53,621 bases of DNA from Streptococcus mitis (GCA_018364455.1 JAGZLW010000011.1:1-53621); one strand, 5' to 3'. Numbered from the stretch's first letter, positions 1-9,494 are shown. Translations and numbers: made by a program. Notes: generated by a model not told the origin, from the sequence alone.

Positions 1-87
1 TTCCCCTTTCTAGATACAGTCTAACAGATTCAGAAACACTTTTGGCACATTTCATCCATTCTGCACCCTTTAGTTCCTCAACTGCAC

Positions 88-111
88 AAAAAAGAGAGGT
101 CTTGCCTCTCT
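88..111 (-). terminator. Terminator after ftsH
   Basis: On the minus strand a 7-bp stem AGAGAGG/CCTCTCT is followed by a run of T. It begins six bases past the ftsH stop codon and should end the hpt-ftsH transcript. Positions 1-87 beyond it hold no gene I can support. Confidence 0.85.
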
Positions 112-116
112 CAGGG

Positions 117-2075
117 TTATTTTTCATCATTCATTTTTGACTTTACTTCATCATAGGATAGTGCATGTGATTCTTCTTCTACTGTTTCAGGCATCTTTCC
201 TGTTTCGTAAAGAGATTTAATTTGTGTACTATCCAATGTTTCGTATTTCAATAATGCTTCTGCAATCAACTTGTGAGTTTCACGATTTGACTGAATAATT
301 TCAGCAGCTTTATTTCGTGCTTCATTCAATAATGAACGAACCTCTTCGTCAATTTCATAAGCTGTTTGTTCTGAAATTGATTTTTGAGAGCTTTGTGCAC
401 CAAACATGGCATGATTACCCTCATATTGTACCGGACCAAGTTTTTCACTCATACCGTACTCTGTAACCATTGCACGAGCCATCTGTGTAGCTTGTTCAAA
501 GTCATTTGAAGCTCCTGTCGTTTGGACATTAAAGATGATTTCTTCAGCTACACGTCCACCCATTAAACCAGCCAATTGCTCTTTCATATCTTCTTTAGAT
601 AGAAGCATTTGATCTTCCTTAGGAAGTGCAATCATGTAACCACCTGCACGGCCACGTGGTACAATTGTAACCTTATGGACAACGCGGGCATTCGATAAGA
701 CTAGACCAACAATGGTATGTCCAGCCTCATGGTAAGCAACCAATTCACGTTCTTTTTGTGAAACTGTCTTATCTTTCTTAGAAGGACCAGCAATAACTCT
801 ATCTTCTGCTTCATCAATATCTGAGGCATCAATTATTGATTTATTGCGACGAGCAGCGACTAAAGCCGCTTCATTCAATACATTCTCTAAATCAGCACCA
901 ACAAAACCTGGAGTTTGTTGAGCAACTAATTTCAAATCTACATCTTCTGCTAAAGGCTTGTTCTTAGCATGAACTTTCAAGATTGCTTCGCGCCCCTTAA
1001 CATCAGGACGGCCAACCAATACTTTTCTATCAAAACGTCCTGGACGCAAAAGGGCAGGGTCAAGTACATCTGAACGGTTTGTCGCAGCGATGACGATAAT
1101 CCCTTCATTTCCCTCAAAACCATCCATCTCAATCAAAAGTTGGTTCAAGGTTTGTTCACGTTCGTCATTACCTCCGCCGAGACCGACTCCACGTTGACGT
1201 CCAACAGCATCAATTTCATCGATAAAGATAATAGCTGGTGCTGCTTTTTTGGCATCTTCAAAAAGAGAACGAACACGACTAGCTCCAACTCCGACAAACA
1301 TTTCTACAAAGTCAGAACCTGAGATACTAAAGAATGGAACACCTGCTTCTCCGGCGACTGCTTTAGCAAGCAACGTCTTACCTGTTCCCGGAGGTCCCTC
1401 CAGAAGGACACCTGCTGGAATACGAGCCCCAAGTTTTGTAAATCGTTTTGGATCTTTTAAGAATTCAACAACTTCAACCAGTTCTTGTTTTTCTTCCTCA
1501 GCTCCAGCAACATCTGAAAATCTTACTTTAATATCTTCTTTATTTGCAGCTTTAGCCTTACTACGTCCAAAACTCATCGGGTTACGACTATTATTTCCTC
1601 CCATATTTCCCATCATAGAGAATAGGAAGAAGAATAGAATACCGAATGGCACAATGGATACAAGAATATTAATCCACATACCACTTGAACTTTCATGCTT
1701 AATAGTTACTGCCGCCTTATGGTCAGAAGCAAGCTTTTGCAATTCTGATACCGTAGTATCTGAAGGAAGAATAATACTTGAAAATTTCTCTACTGTTGTA
1801 GCAGATGGAGAAAAGAACTGAATGCCTGTTTCTTCTTTACTTGTTTTAGGATTTTTATAAACACCTGAAACTTCGATAACACTGCCATTTGGTTGGTAGG
1901 TTAATTCTTTTACGTTGTCATCGGTAATTTCTTTTACCAATTCTGTATAATTAATTTGCTCACTTTTCCCTGCAACACTACCTGTACTAAAATACTGATA
2001 ACCTGTAACTAGGAGAAAAATAAGTAATAACCATAGAAAAGGATTTTTAATTAAACCATTATTTTGTTTTTTCAT
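117..2075 (-). CDS. ftsH: ATP-dependent zinc metalloprotease FtsH
   Basis: Membrane-anchored AAA+ protease that extracts and degrades misfolded or unassembled membrane proteins and some short-lived cytosolic regulators. The 652-residue product has a transmembrane segment near residues 12-28, an extracellular domain, a second segment near 134-155, Walker A GPPGTGKT at 227-234, Walker B FIDEID at 284-289, an arginine-finger region, and the zinc-binding HEAGH at 449-453. Length and domain order are normal for the family. It lies 15 bases after hpt, and its Shine-Dalgarno (AGAAAG) directly follows the hpt stop, so the two are co-transcribed. This is the usual place of ftsH in streptococci, last gene of the dnaA-side cluster before the comX/rRNA region. 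Confidence 0.98.
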   Translation of the reverse strand: MKKQNNGLIKNPFLWLLLIFLLVTGYQYFSTGSVAGKSEQINYTELVKEITDDNVKELTYQPNGSVIEVSGVYKNPKTSKEETGIQFFSPSATTVEKFSSIILPSDTTVSELQKLASDHKAAVTIKHESSSGMWINILVSIVPFGILFFFLFSMMGNMGGNNSRNPMSFGRSKAKAANKEDIKVRFSDVAGAEEEKQELVEVVEFLKDPKRFTKLGARIPAGVLLEGPPGTGKTLLAKAVAGEAGVPFFSISGSDFVEMFVGVGASRVRSLFEDAKKAAPAIIFIDEIDAVGRQRGVGLGGGNDEREQTLNQLLIEMDGFEGNEGIIVIAATNRSDVLDPALLRPGRFDRKVLVGRPDVKGREAILKVHAKNKPLAEDVDLKLVAQQTPGFVGADLENVLNEAALVAARRNKSIIDASDIDEAEDRVIAGPSKKDKTVSQKERELVAYHEAGHTIVGLVLSNARVVHKVTIVPRGRAGGYMIALPKEDQMLLSKEDMKEQLAGLMGGRVAEEIIFNVQTTGASNDFEQATQMARAMVTEYGMSEKLGPVQYEGNHAMFGAQSSQKSISEQTAYEIDEEVRSLLNEARNKAAEIIQSNRETHKLIAEALLKYETLDSTQIKSLYETGKMPETVEEESHALSYDEVKSKMNDEK

Positions 2076-2090
2076 TAAAAATTGTTCTTT

Positions 2091-2633
2091 CTAATTTGAA
2101 TACACTTCTTCTTTCAATACTCCAACATAAGGAAGGTTACGATAATTTTCTTTGTAGTCTAAACCATAACCTACTACAAACTCATTTGGGATAGTAAAGC
2201 AGGTATAGTCTGCCTCAATTTCTACAACACGTCCTTCTGGTTTATCCAACAAGGTTGCAATGTTAACAGAAGCTGCTTCTCTTGCAATAAACATATCTCG
2301 CAAATTCTTCAAAGTTTGACCTGTATCAATGATATCTTCTACAAATAGAACATGTCTTCCTTTAATATCTTGAGTTACATCTTGCTTGATATTGATGACA
2401 CCACTACTTGCTGTTCCACCATGGTAGCTAGAAACCATCATGAAGTCCATTTCAATATGTGTATCAATATGTTTAACCAATTCAGCCATAAAAGGAATAG
2501 ATCCTTTTAAAATCCCAACTAAAATTGGATTTTTTCCTGCATAGTCTTTGGTTAATTGAGCACCTAATTTTTTAGCAGCTTCTGTAATTTCATCGTGTGA
2601 AACGAGGATTTTTTTAATATCGTTTTCTAACAT
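2091..2633 (-). CDS. hpt: Hypoxanthine-guanine phosphoribosyltransferase
   Basis: Purine salvage enzyme that joins hypoxanthine or guanine to PRPP to make IMP or GMP in the cytosol. The 180-residue protein shows the PRPP-binding signature VEDIIDTGQT at about 98-107 and an N-terminal LVGILKGS loop, as expected of the type I phosphoribosyltransferase fold. It sits four bases after tilS and 15 before ftsH. The tilS-hpt-ftsH order is conserved across Firmicutes. In Bacillus, HPRT and TilS have been reported to act together on ftsH expression; nothing in this sequence tests that here. Confidence 0.97.
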   Translation of the reverse strand: MLENDIKKILVSHDEITEAAKKLGAQLTKDYAGKNPILVGILKGSIPFMAELVKHIDTHIEMDFMMVSSYHGGTASSGVINIKQDVTQDIKGRHVLFVEDIIDTGQTLKNLRDMFIAREAASVNIATLLDKPEGRVVEIEADYTCFTIPNEFVVGYGLDYKENYRNLPYVGVLKEEVYSN

Positions 2634-2637
2634 TTTT

Positions 2638-3915
2638 TTACCTATCTATTTTTTCTATATAAAGTACAGTGTTCATTATATCATTTTTCGTGTTTTTACT
2701 CAAATTACTGGTCGCAATTCCCAAAATTGAGACAATTTCACCAAATTGCTCAATAATCAGAGCTGATTTTCGCTTTTCCATAGGGATTTTCAAATCAATA
2801 AATAGACGTCTGAGTTTTTTTCTATGCCCATTTTGAATCAAAAAATCTCCTGGTTTTCGATGACGAATGAGTATTGATGTTTCCCGTGAAACAGGTATTT
2901 GTTGAATTGATTCACCTTCTAATGGAAGTCCAAAGGAAAATAAATATCCTTGATAAGATACCTGATTTTGATAGTGTAACACAAATTCATCTTCCTTTTC
3001 ATCAGCCTGCGGACTGATTTTACAAATCTGAAACTGTCGATACTCTTTTATCAATTCATAGCCATTTTTAAGCAGATGACGATACTGGCTTTTAGTTTTT
3101 AAAATTTGCCGAACTTCAGCAAACTGCGCTTTTGTAAGATTCAAATCTGGAAAACGATTCAGATAAGTTTGAAGTAAAACTCTTTGTGTTGACTCAGAAT
3201 AAGAAAATAACTGCTGTAAATTTTCCACATCAATATTGTTAGATAATTCAGTTATAGCTAAGTCATAATCTAAAATTTCATTGCCGATACTTAAGATTGC
3301 ATCTCTAAATCGAGGATTTTCTTTTTCTAATTCTGGTAAGTATGAGTTTCGAATACGATTGCGAAAATAATGATTTTCCTGATTTGATGTATCTTCAAAG
3401 TGAAAAATTGATGGAAAGTCTTTTTTCTGAAAATGCAAGAAGGGACGAATAATTTCTATCTCTCCGACTACTTGCTTCTCCTTAATTCCTGATAGATAGC
3501 GCAAACGAGTGCCTCGAATCAAACGCATCAAAATCGTTTCCACCTGATCATCAGCATGGTGGGCAGTAACTAAAGCTGTCGCACCTGTCTTTTTCATGAC
3601 CTCTTGAAAAAAATCATAACGAAAATGTCGAGCACGAGCTTCTGAAAATTCACCTAAAAAATTGCTGATATAAATAGGAAGCTCTGCTTCAGCAACCAAC
3701 TTCCTTAATTCCTTTTCTTCCCAATCTGATTCTACTCTCTGCTTATGATTCACATGGGCTAGAATCAATTCAATTTCTAACTCTTTTTGATAAGTAGATA
3801 ATACCTTAAATAGAAACATAGAATCTAACCCTCCAGAAAGAGCTAGCACCACCTTAGTATGCTTTTTGAAATATCCCTTCTTGAGAAAATGATTTAAAAA
3901 ATCTTGTTCCCTCAT
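2638..3915 (-). CDS. tilS: tRNA(Ile)-lysidine synthase TilS
   Basis: Modifies the wobble C34 of tRNA-Ile(CAT) to lysidine, which switches the tRNA from Met to Ile identity; essential in most bacteria. The 425-residue protein carries the N-type PP-loop ATPase motif SGGLDS at 27-32, an HHADDQVET motif near 118-126, and C-terminal TilS substrate-binding regions. Its start overlaps the stop of the upstream beta-lactamase-like gene by 4 bases (ATGA), suggesting translational coupling. A parS-like site lies within the 3' part of the gene. Family assignment is firm. Confidence 0.97.
   Translation of the reverse strand: MREQDFLNHFLKKGYFKKHTKVVLALSGGLDSMFLFKVLSTYQKELEIELILAHVNHKQRVESDWEEKELRKLVAEAELPIYISNFLGEFSEARARHFRYDFFQEVMKKTGATALVTAHHADDQVETILMRLIRGTRLRYLSGIKEKQVVGEIEIIRPFLHFQKKDFPSIFHFEDTSNQENHYFRNRIRNSYLPELEKENPRFRDAILSIGNEILDYDLAITELSNNIDVENLQQLFSYSESTQRVLLQTYLNRFPDLNLTKAQFAEVRQILKTKSQYRHLLKNGYELIKEYRQFQICKISPQADEKEDEFVLHYQNQVSYQGYLFSFGLPLEGESIQQIPVSRETSILIRHRKPGDFLIQNGHRKKLRRLFIDLKIPMEKRKSALIIEQFGEIVSILGIATSNLSKNTKNDIMNTVLYIEKIDR
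2878..2893. other. parS-like ParB-binding site inside tilS
   Basis: TGTTTCCCGTGAAACA differs from the 16-bp parS consensus TGTTTCACGTGAAACA at one central position. It lies about 11.5 kb from the dnaA upstream origin. Binding by the ParB encoded here is inferred. Confidence 0.75.
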
Positions 3916-5180
3916 TTTAGAACCTCATAAACATCCTTGGCTATCTGAGAAATTGTATCATAATCAGAATTCTTAGTGAAAATAGAAAGAATAAATGGAG
4001 AATCTGCGTAGACAACACCCGTATCATGCTTAAATTCGTCCGCATCCCCAATTTTATGAGCTACCTTCACAGAAACACCTTTGGCAATTCGCTGATTATC
4101 AAAATCTGTTTTAGTCAAAGACTCTAGCACAAATCCATTTTGATTATAAATAGCTTCCATGACCTTCCCGGCCATCTTGGAAGAAATCAATTTTTCTTTT
4201 GGATCCCAATCATCTCCCATAATAGCAGACATCTTAGACTTAAATGTGGCATCAGATTGGTTTGAAATGTAATAACCTAATATATTATGAGCTACATTAT
4301 CAGATTCTTTAGATACTTTTGTGATTAAGTCCTTGAGAGAATACTCTTTATTATCCTCTTTTTTAGGGAGGCTACCACTTCCCTCTGGTTTATAAGAACC
4401 TGGAAAATCATTGACTGCAGATACGTATTTTACAGTCGTATCTAACTGATAAAGAACCTCATTTATTTTTTCTTGCGCATAATAGAGATAAGGGAGTTTC
4501 AAAACACTAGCTGCATACATCTTTTCATCTTGATTGATACCAGCTTCTTTTCCAGTAGTTAGTTGCTTAACATAAATAGAGAAAGAATCTTTCTGATATT
4601 TTTCAGATAACATTTCTTGAACTTTACTCATCCGATTATCTTCTTCAGAAGTTGATTCTTTAGCTACCCATCCAGCCTGATCAATATGTAAAAATTCCCT
4701 TCCTTCTACAAACATGGTCTTGTCGATTGATACTTGCGAATAAGCTGATAAGGATGATTTCACTTCTTTTAAGTCATAAGGACTATTGTACAGTTTAAAA
4801 TCAGATTCTAACCATACTTTTTTTATTGTTGGAGTTACCTCTGATTGATCATATAAAGATCGTTTGTCCGCAGCTATAAATTGATGATTTGATAGCTTAA
4901 ATACCGGAATCCCTTGTTTATTTAAGCGCCACTCGGTTATTTGAAAACTTGTTTGGGGAGTCAATTTTCCAGATTCCACTACTAAATCTTCATTCGCATA
5001 AACTGGAACCTCTCCATAAACCATGGGAGAACTTAATTTTTCTCTAAAATAAATACCAAAGTCAGATTGTGAAAGGTAATAAATTTCTTTCGAAGTATAG
5101 ACGACTTCTTTTTCTGTGCTAACGACTTTTGAAATGGTCAAAAAACTTGGTAGCAACAAAATAATTAAGAATTTACGCAT
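3912..5180 (-). CDS. Secreted serine beta-lactamase-fold protein, probably not a beta-lactamase
   Basis: The 422-residue protein starts with a hydrophobic export signal (residues 1-20). A long N-terminal part (about 30-175) looks like SH3-type wall-binding repeats, followed by a class A beta-lactamase/PBP-like domain. Visible motifs are S225-V-L-K228, S293-D-N295 and K376-I-G378. The last replaces the usual K-T/S-G, and I see no ExxLN omega-loop glutamate after SDN. Penicillin hydrolysis is therefore doubtful; a peptidoglycan-related or purely binding role is possible. I chose the ATG at 5180 because the longer frame has no ribosome site, while this one follows GGAAAGGAAG and overlaps the 40-codon gene by 8 bases. 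It is the counterpart of a conserved streptococcal gene next to tilS. Confidence 0.88.
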   Translation of the reverse strand: MRKFLIILLLPSFLTISKVVSTEKEVVYTSKEIYYLSQSDFGIYFREKLSSPMVYGEVPVYANEDLVVESGKLTPQTSFQITEWRLNKQGIPVFKLSNHQFIAADKRSLYDQSEVTPTIKKVWLESDFKLYNSPYDLKEVKSSLSAYSQVSIDKTMFVEGREFLHIDQAGWVAKESTSEEDNRMSKVQEMLSEKYQKDSFSIYVKQLTTGKEAGINQDEKMYAASVLKLPYLYYAQEKINEVLYQLDTTVKYVSAVNDFPGSYKPEGSGSLPKKEDNKEYSLKDLITKVSKESDNVAHNILGYYISNQSDATFKSKMSAIMGDDWDPKEKLISSKMAGKVMEAIYNQNGFVLESLTKTDFDNQRIAKGVSVKVAHKIGDADEFKHDTGVVYADSPFILSIFTKNSDYDTISQIAKDVYEVLK

Positions 5181-5295
5181 TCTTCCTTTCCTTTTCTTCT
5201 TGTAAACGCAATAATTGATTTTTATCAGCCAACTCTTCCAGCTTTTCATCTGATAAACTCAAAAATTTCTCAATTACGTCTAGTAAATTTTCCAT
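5173..5295 (-). CDS. Conserved 40-residue protein between divIC and the beta-lactamase-like gene
   Basis: A complete 40-codon frame (starts MENLLDVIEKF, ends EKERKNA) fills an otherwise unexplained gap. It starts 5 bases after divIC and overlaps the next gene start by 8 bases (ATGCGTAA). The peptide is highly charged and predicted helical, with leucines spaced for a short amphipathic helix and no membrane segment. A small gene occupies the same place in pneumococcus. Function is unknown. Its place in a coupled divIC operon hints at a cell-division or envelope accessory role, or at simply relaying translation to the next gene. Confidence 0.85.
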   Translation of the reverse strand: MENLLDVIEKFLSLSDEKLEELADKNQLLRLQEEKERKNA

Positions 5296-5299
5296 TTTA

Positions 5300-5668
5300 T
5301 CACCTTTGAAGCAAGTCAGGAATCGTATAAACTATTTCCCTCGACTTAGAATAATAGTACTTCGCTCGTGTATATTTGGCAGCATAATCCTCATCTTTCA
5401 ACTTGGTAGCAAATGCTGTCTCCTTATCCTTTTCATCACTCAAAGTTTGATACTGAGTTTGCAAGTCTGATAATTGCTGACGTCTTTGGAGTAATTGCTG
5501 ATAACTCTGCGCTAAATTAAAAGTTGGCAAGATAAATAATAGCATAATCAAAATCAATACCCACCCCATAAAACGATTCCGTTTTTGTCGTTCTTTCATC
5601 AGGTAGCGACGACGTTGATATTCATTTTGAATAAAAGAATTATTCAATTGTACAATATTTTTAGACAT
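5300..5668 (-). CDS. divIC: Septum formation initiator DivIC
   Basis: Bitopic division protein that forms the FtsL-DivIC-DivIB (FtsQ) complex at the septum and helps activate FtsW and PBP2x. The 122-residue protein has a positively charged cytoplasmic N-terminus, one transmembrane segment at about 34-52, and an extracellular coiled coil at about 55-85 rich in Gln and Leu. Its conserved C-terminal region contains [20 protein letters not shown]. It overlaps rqcP by 8 bases. The rqcP-divIC pairing also occurs in Bacillus. Confidence 0.95.
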
Positions 5669-5927
5669 TTTCTTCTACCCGTGTTTCACTGATAATTTCA
5701 TACATGCCTGCTGCATCTTCTTTTTTTGTGCTATCTTTCATCTCTAGTACTTTGACAAGTAGCAACTTATTTCCAAAACGAATTTCAACTTGGTCATTAA
5801 CTTTCAAATCCGTTGAACTTTTGGCCAAGATTCCATTCACCTTGATTCTGCCTTTATCTGCTACTTCTTTTGCGACTGTACGACGCTTGATAATTCGCGA
5901 TACTTTTAAATATTTGTCTAATCTCAT
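5661..5927 (-). CDS. rqcP: S4-domain RNA-binding protein RqcP (YabO family)
   Basis: An 88-residue S4 protein ([22 protein letters not shown], then GRIKVNG) of the YabO/RqcP type. In Bacillus, RqcP binds stalled 50S-peptidyl-tRNA complexes with RqcH and supports alanine tailing during ribosome-associated quality control. The S4 fold covers residues 1-65, with the basic helix and the KVND-VEIRFG strand visible. It lies between mfd and divIC, as in many Firmicutes. The assignment rests on size, fold and synteny; another small heat-shock-type S4 protein (Hsp15) is the alternative. Confidence 0.88.
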
Positions 5928-5984
5928 CCTTATTACCTTAACTTATTATTGTACCATTTTTATCTATTTTATAGAAGAAAAATA

Positions 5985-8900
5985 TCAAATGGAATTTTCT
6001 TTCTTAGACTCTTTTATCTCTAATAAATTTTCTCCAAAAATCAGCAGACCTTCTAAAATTTCATAATCTTTCTTATTTTGGACATCAAATACAAGCTCCA
6101 TTAATCCCTTATTCTCAGCGATGCCTGCTTTTAAGTTCGTTGCGGATAAAGCTTTAAAATAATCTTGAGCTAAAAACAGTCGTTGAGTGACTTTTTCAAA
6201 TTGAACTGTAATTTTATTATCTTTTCTTTCCACACGTTGAACAAAGACCTTGTCCAAATATGACTTGACTAAACCAATCTCTAAAAGATAGGCTACTACA
6301 TCTGGGTATTCTCCAAAACGGTCTATCAACTCCTCTTGTAACTCTTCATAATTGACACGGTTGTCAATTTGACGAATTTTTTTATAAATTTCAATCTTAT
6401 GTCGTTGGTCTGAAATATAAGTATCAGGAAGATAGGCATCAATTTGCAAAATCAACTCAGCATTCCCTTTGGTTCTTGTGTTAGCATTAGCATTACCATT
6501 TCGTTTAGCAATAGCTTCCTCTAATAACTGCGAATATAATTCAAAACCAACAGAATCAATGAAACCAGACTGGGATTTTCCTAAAAGATTTCCTGCTCCA
6601 CGAATCGAAAGATCTCGCATAGCAATCTTAAATCCAGATCCCAATTCTGTAAATCCTTTAATCGCTTCTAATCTCTTCTCGGAGACTTCACTGATTGATT
6701 TTTCTGGACGATACATGAGATAGGCATAAGCAATACGATTACTACGACCGACTCTTCCTCTTAACTGATACAAGGTTGACAAGCCCATATGATCTGCATT
6801 TTCAATAAATAAGGTATTGGCATTTGGAATGTCCACCCCTGTCTCAATAATGGTAGTCGTCACCAAGATATCGTATTGTCCCTCAATAAAGTCTAGTAGA
6901 GTATTTTCCAACTGGATTTCACTCATTCGACCATGAACATAACCAATCGAAGCCTCTGGAATCAACTCCTGTAATTCTGAAACCTTCTGGTCAATCGTGT
7001 CAACTTTGTTGTAAAGATAGTAAACTTGACCTCCACGCTCCATTTCACGCAAAACAGCATCACGAATGACACTATCATTCTTTTCCAAAACATAGGTTTG
7101 CACTGGATAACGATTAGTCGGCGGAGTTTCAATAACAGATAAATCTCTGATTCCCAGCATAGACATATGGAGAGTACGAGGGATTGGAGTAGCGGTCAAA
7201 GTTAGGACATCCACTTGTTTCTTCAGTTCTTTCAAGGTTTCCTTATGCTTGACACCAAATCGCTGTTCCTCATCAATAATCATCAAGCCTAAATCAGCAA
7301 ACACAACATCTTTTGACAAAACACGATGTGTTCCAATTAAAATATCAACTTGACCGTTTTTCAATTTTTCAAGTGTTTCAGTCTGCTCTTTTTTACTTCT
7401 AAATCGACTCAACACATCAATATTAACTGCAAAATTTTGGAATCGTTCCTTAAAATTTGTATAGTGCTGTTGCGCTAAAACCGTCGTCGGAACTAGAACG
7501 ACAACCTGTTTGTGATCATTGACAGCCTTAAAGGCTGCACGCATTGCAACTTCAGTCTTTCCAAAACCAACATCCCCAACCAATAGCCTATCCATTGGCT
7601 GAGAATCTTGCATATCCCTCTTGATTTCCTCAATACTACGAAGTTGATCATCGGTTTCAACATAAGGGAAAGCATCATCAAAAGCAACTTGCTCTTCATC
7701 ATCAACTGAGAAAGCAAAGCCCTTCAACTGACTACGCTCAGAGTAGAGTTTAATTAAATCGTCAGCTATATCCTCTACCTGGTTCTTTACTTTTTGCTTG
7801 GCTTTTTTAAAATGACCATCATTTAATTTATTAAGTTTAGGAGCTTTCCCATCACTTGAAATATATTTAGACAGTAGATGAATCTGTTCTACTGGGATAG
7901 AAATTTGATCACCATTTTGGTATTGGACGCTAACATAATCGCGGTGAATCCCTTTGATTTCAATGGTTTCAATTCCTAGGTATTGACCAATTCCATGGAT
8001 ATGGTGAACAACGTAGTCCCCTTTCTCAAGTTCATTATAATCTTTTAATCTCTCTGCATTTGAAACATGTTGTCTTCTAAAACGACGTTTTAATTTCTTT
8101 TGGAAAATCTCATGTTCAGTTATCAATAAAATCTTTTCATCTACAAAATGAAAACCATGTCTTAGATTACTCTCAATTAAGTTTACAGATTGTTGACAGA
8201 TTCTTGACTTATCTCTGGAATCCAATTTAATCTGATATTCCTCTAACATATCCTCCAATGCCTTACTTCCCATTGAATTGCTAGATTGCAGGATAATAGT
8301 ATAATTCATTTTTTTGTATCGTTCAATTTCTTCTTTTAGAAAAGAAAACTGATTGAAAAATTCCTGCATAGGATATTGATTGAATTGATAAATTTTGTCA
8401 AATTTGAGATTTCCTAAACCTTTTTGAAGATTAGAGAAAAAGGTCACTGGACTTTGTTTTTTATAGATTTGTTCAATATCAGCAAAATACTGCATATCAG
8501 AAAATGCTTTACTATTCTGTAATTCTTCTGTAAAGTATTGTGCTAACTCCCTTTCAAAGACTTCATACTGATTCATCAATTTCTGGTAATCATCAAAGAA
8601 TATTGGGATATCTTTTTCAATATAGTCAAAAACAGTCCATATCTTGTCATAACACAAAGATAAAAATTTCCGGGAATCAGAATGAATTTGTTTTTGGTGA
8701 AAACTTGAAAGAATTTCTTCTAGGTATGATTTCAAAATCGGTGATAAAGTCTTCGAAATGTGTTTTTCTAAAGCTGATTGACCTCGTTGATAATCCTTTT
8801 CTCTCAAAAGCATATCACTAGCTGGAAAGATAGTGAGTTCTGTCTGATTTTCTTTCGATAATTGTGTTTCGACTTCAAATGACCTGATACCATCAATTTC

Positions 8901-9494
8901 ATCACCAAAAAACTCAATTCGGCAAGGTTCTAACTGGGATATTTCAAAAATATCTAAAATATCTCCTCGCAGACTAAATTCGCCCTGAGTTTGTACTTGA
9001 GTAACTTTTCGATAACCAATTTCCTTTAACTGATGGATAAACGCGTGTTGATCATATTCTTCACCAACTGAGATTTTTACAATACTATCTTTGAATACAT
9101 TTGGAGACGGTAAAATCAATCGACTTGCTGCGATATTACAAACTAAAATCCCTCTCTTAGATGAATCAGTCAAAAAACGCAAGGCTTCAACCCGTGAAAT
9201 GATTTTTTCTTGTGAAGACATCAAAAACTCGACCATAGGGGAGTCATCTATCAAAAATGGATAGACAAGTTCCTCACCCAAGATAGAGATAAGATCACTA
9301 ACCAGTCCTTCTGCTTCTCCATAAGTTGACGTCAATAACACAATCTTATCTTCCTGTCTCAAACTACTAGCAATTGCTAAAGCTTTTGTAGAAGTTGACA
9401 AGCCTAACATTAATTGTCTTTTCTTATCTGTCAGATTTTGATGCCATTTTTTGATCTGATTATTTTCTGAGAATAAATCTAATAAGGTCACCAT
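5985..9494 (-). CDS. mfd: Transcription-repair coupling factor Mfd
   Basis: DNA translocase that pushes stalled RNA polymerase off damaged template and recruits UvrA for nucleotide-excision repair. The 1169-residue protein has the usual order: UvrB-like N-terminal domains, a degenerate D3, the RNA-polymerase interaction domain (DYVVHHIHGIGQYLGIE region), and RecG-like helicase motors with Walker A GDVGFGKT near residue 640-650 and a DEEQ box. A C-terminal TRCF domain follows. Its ATG at 9494 directly abuts the pth stop codon at 9495, so the two are translated from one message. Length is typical for Firmicutes. Confidence 0.98.
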   Translation of the reverse strand: MVTLLDLFSENNQIKKWHQNLTDKKRQLMLGLSTSTKALAIASSLRQEDKIVLLTSTYGEAEGLVSDLISILGEELVYPFLIDDSPMVEFLMSSQEKIISRVEALRFLTDSSKRGILVCNIAASRLILPSPNVFKDSIVKISVGEEYDQHAFIHQLKEIGYRKVTQVQTQGEFSLRGDILDIFEISQLEPCRIEFFGDEIDGIRSFEVETQLSKENQTELTIFPASDMLLREKDYQRGQSALEKHISKTLSPILKSYLEEILSSFHQKQIHSDSRKFLSLCYDKIWTVFDYIEKDIPIFFDDYQKLMNQYEVFERELAQYFTEELQNSKAFSDMQYFADIEQIYKKQSPVTFFSNLQKGLGNLKFDKIYQFNQYPMQEFFNQFSFLKEEIERYKKMNYTIILQSSNSMGSKALEDMLEEYQIKLDSRDKSRICQQSVNLIESNLRHGFHFVDEKILLITEHEIFQKKLKRRFRRQHVSNAERLKDYNELEKGDYVVHHIHGIGQYLGIETIEIKGIHRDYVSVQYQNGDQISIPVEQIHLLSKYISSDGKAPKLNKLNDGHFKKAKQKVKNQVEDIADDLIKLYSERSQLKGFAFSVDDEEQVAFDDAFPYVETDDQLRSIEEIKRDMQDSQPMDRLLVGDVGFGKTEVAMRAAFKAVNDHKQVVVLVPTTVLAQQHYTNFKERFQNFAVNIDVLSRFRSKKEQTETLEKLKNGQVDILIGTHRVLSKDVVFADLGLMIIDEEQRFGVKHKETLKELKKQVDVLTLTATPIPRTLHMSMLGIRDLSVIETPPTNRYPVQTYVLEKNDSVIRDAVLREMERGGQVYYLYNKVDTIDQKVSELQELIPEASIGYVHGRMSEIQLENTLLDFIEGQYDILVTTTIIETGVDIPNANTLFIENADHMGLSTLYQLRGRVGRSNRIAYAYLMYRPEKSISEVSEKRLEAIKGFTELGSGFKIAMRDLSIRGAGNLLGKSQSGFIDSVGFELYSQLLEEAIAKRNGNANANTRTKGNAELILQIDAYLPDTYISDQRHKIEIYKKIRQIDNRVNYEELQEELIDRFGEYPDVVAYLLEIGLVKSYLDKVFVQRVERKDNKITVQFEKVTQRLFLAQDYFKALSATNLKAGIAENKGLMELVFDVQNKKDYEILEGLLIFGENLLEIKESKKENSI

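Noticed and set aside
76..84. GCAGTTGAG on the minus strand near the left edge, resembling the right half of a ComE box expected before comX.
   Set aside because: The left repeat 12 bases upstream is absent (GGCAAGACC), so it is not a ComE site. The comX gene itself is not in the window.
1..87. Open frame on the minus strand from an ATG at 55 (MKCAKSVSESVRLYLERG) running off the window, with a longer in-frame stretch lacking a start up to about 85.
   Set aside because: Only 18 codons are visible, no ribosome site is well placed, and I recognise no family. It could be the start of a gene beyond the window but cannot be supported.
5704..6066. 120-codon plus-strand frame across rqcP and the mfd 3' end.
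   Set aside because: It is antisense to two real genes, lacks a ribosome site and has the composition of a shadow frame.
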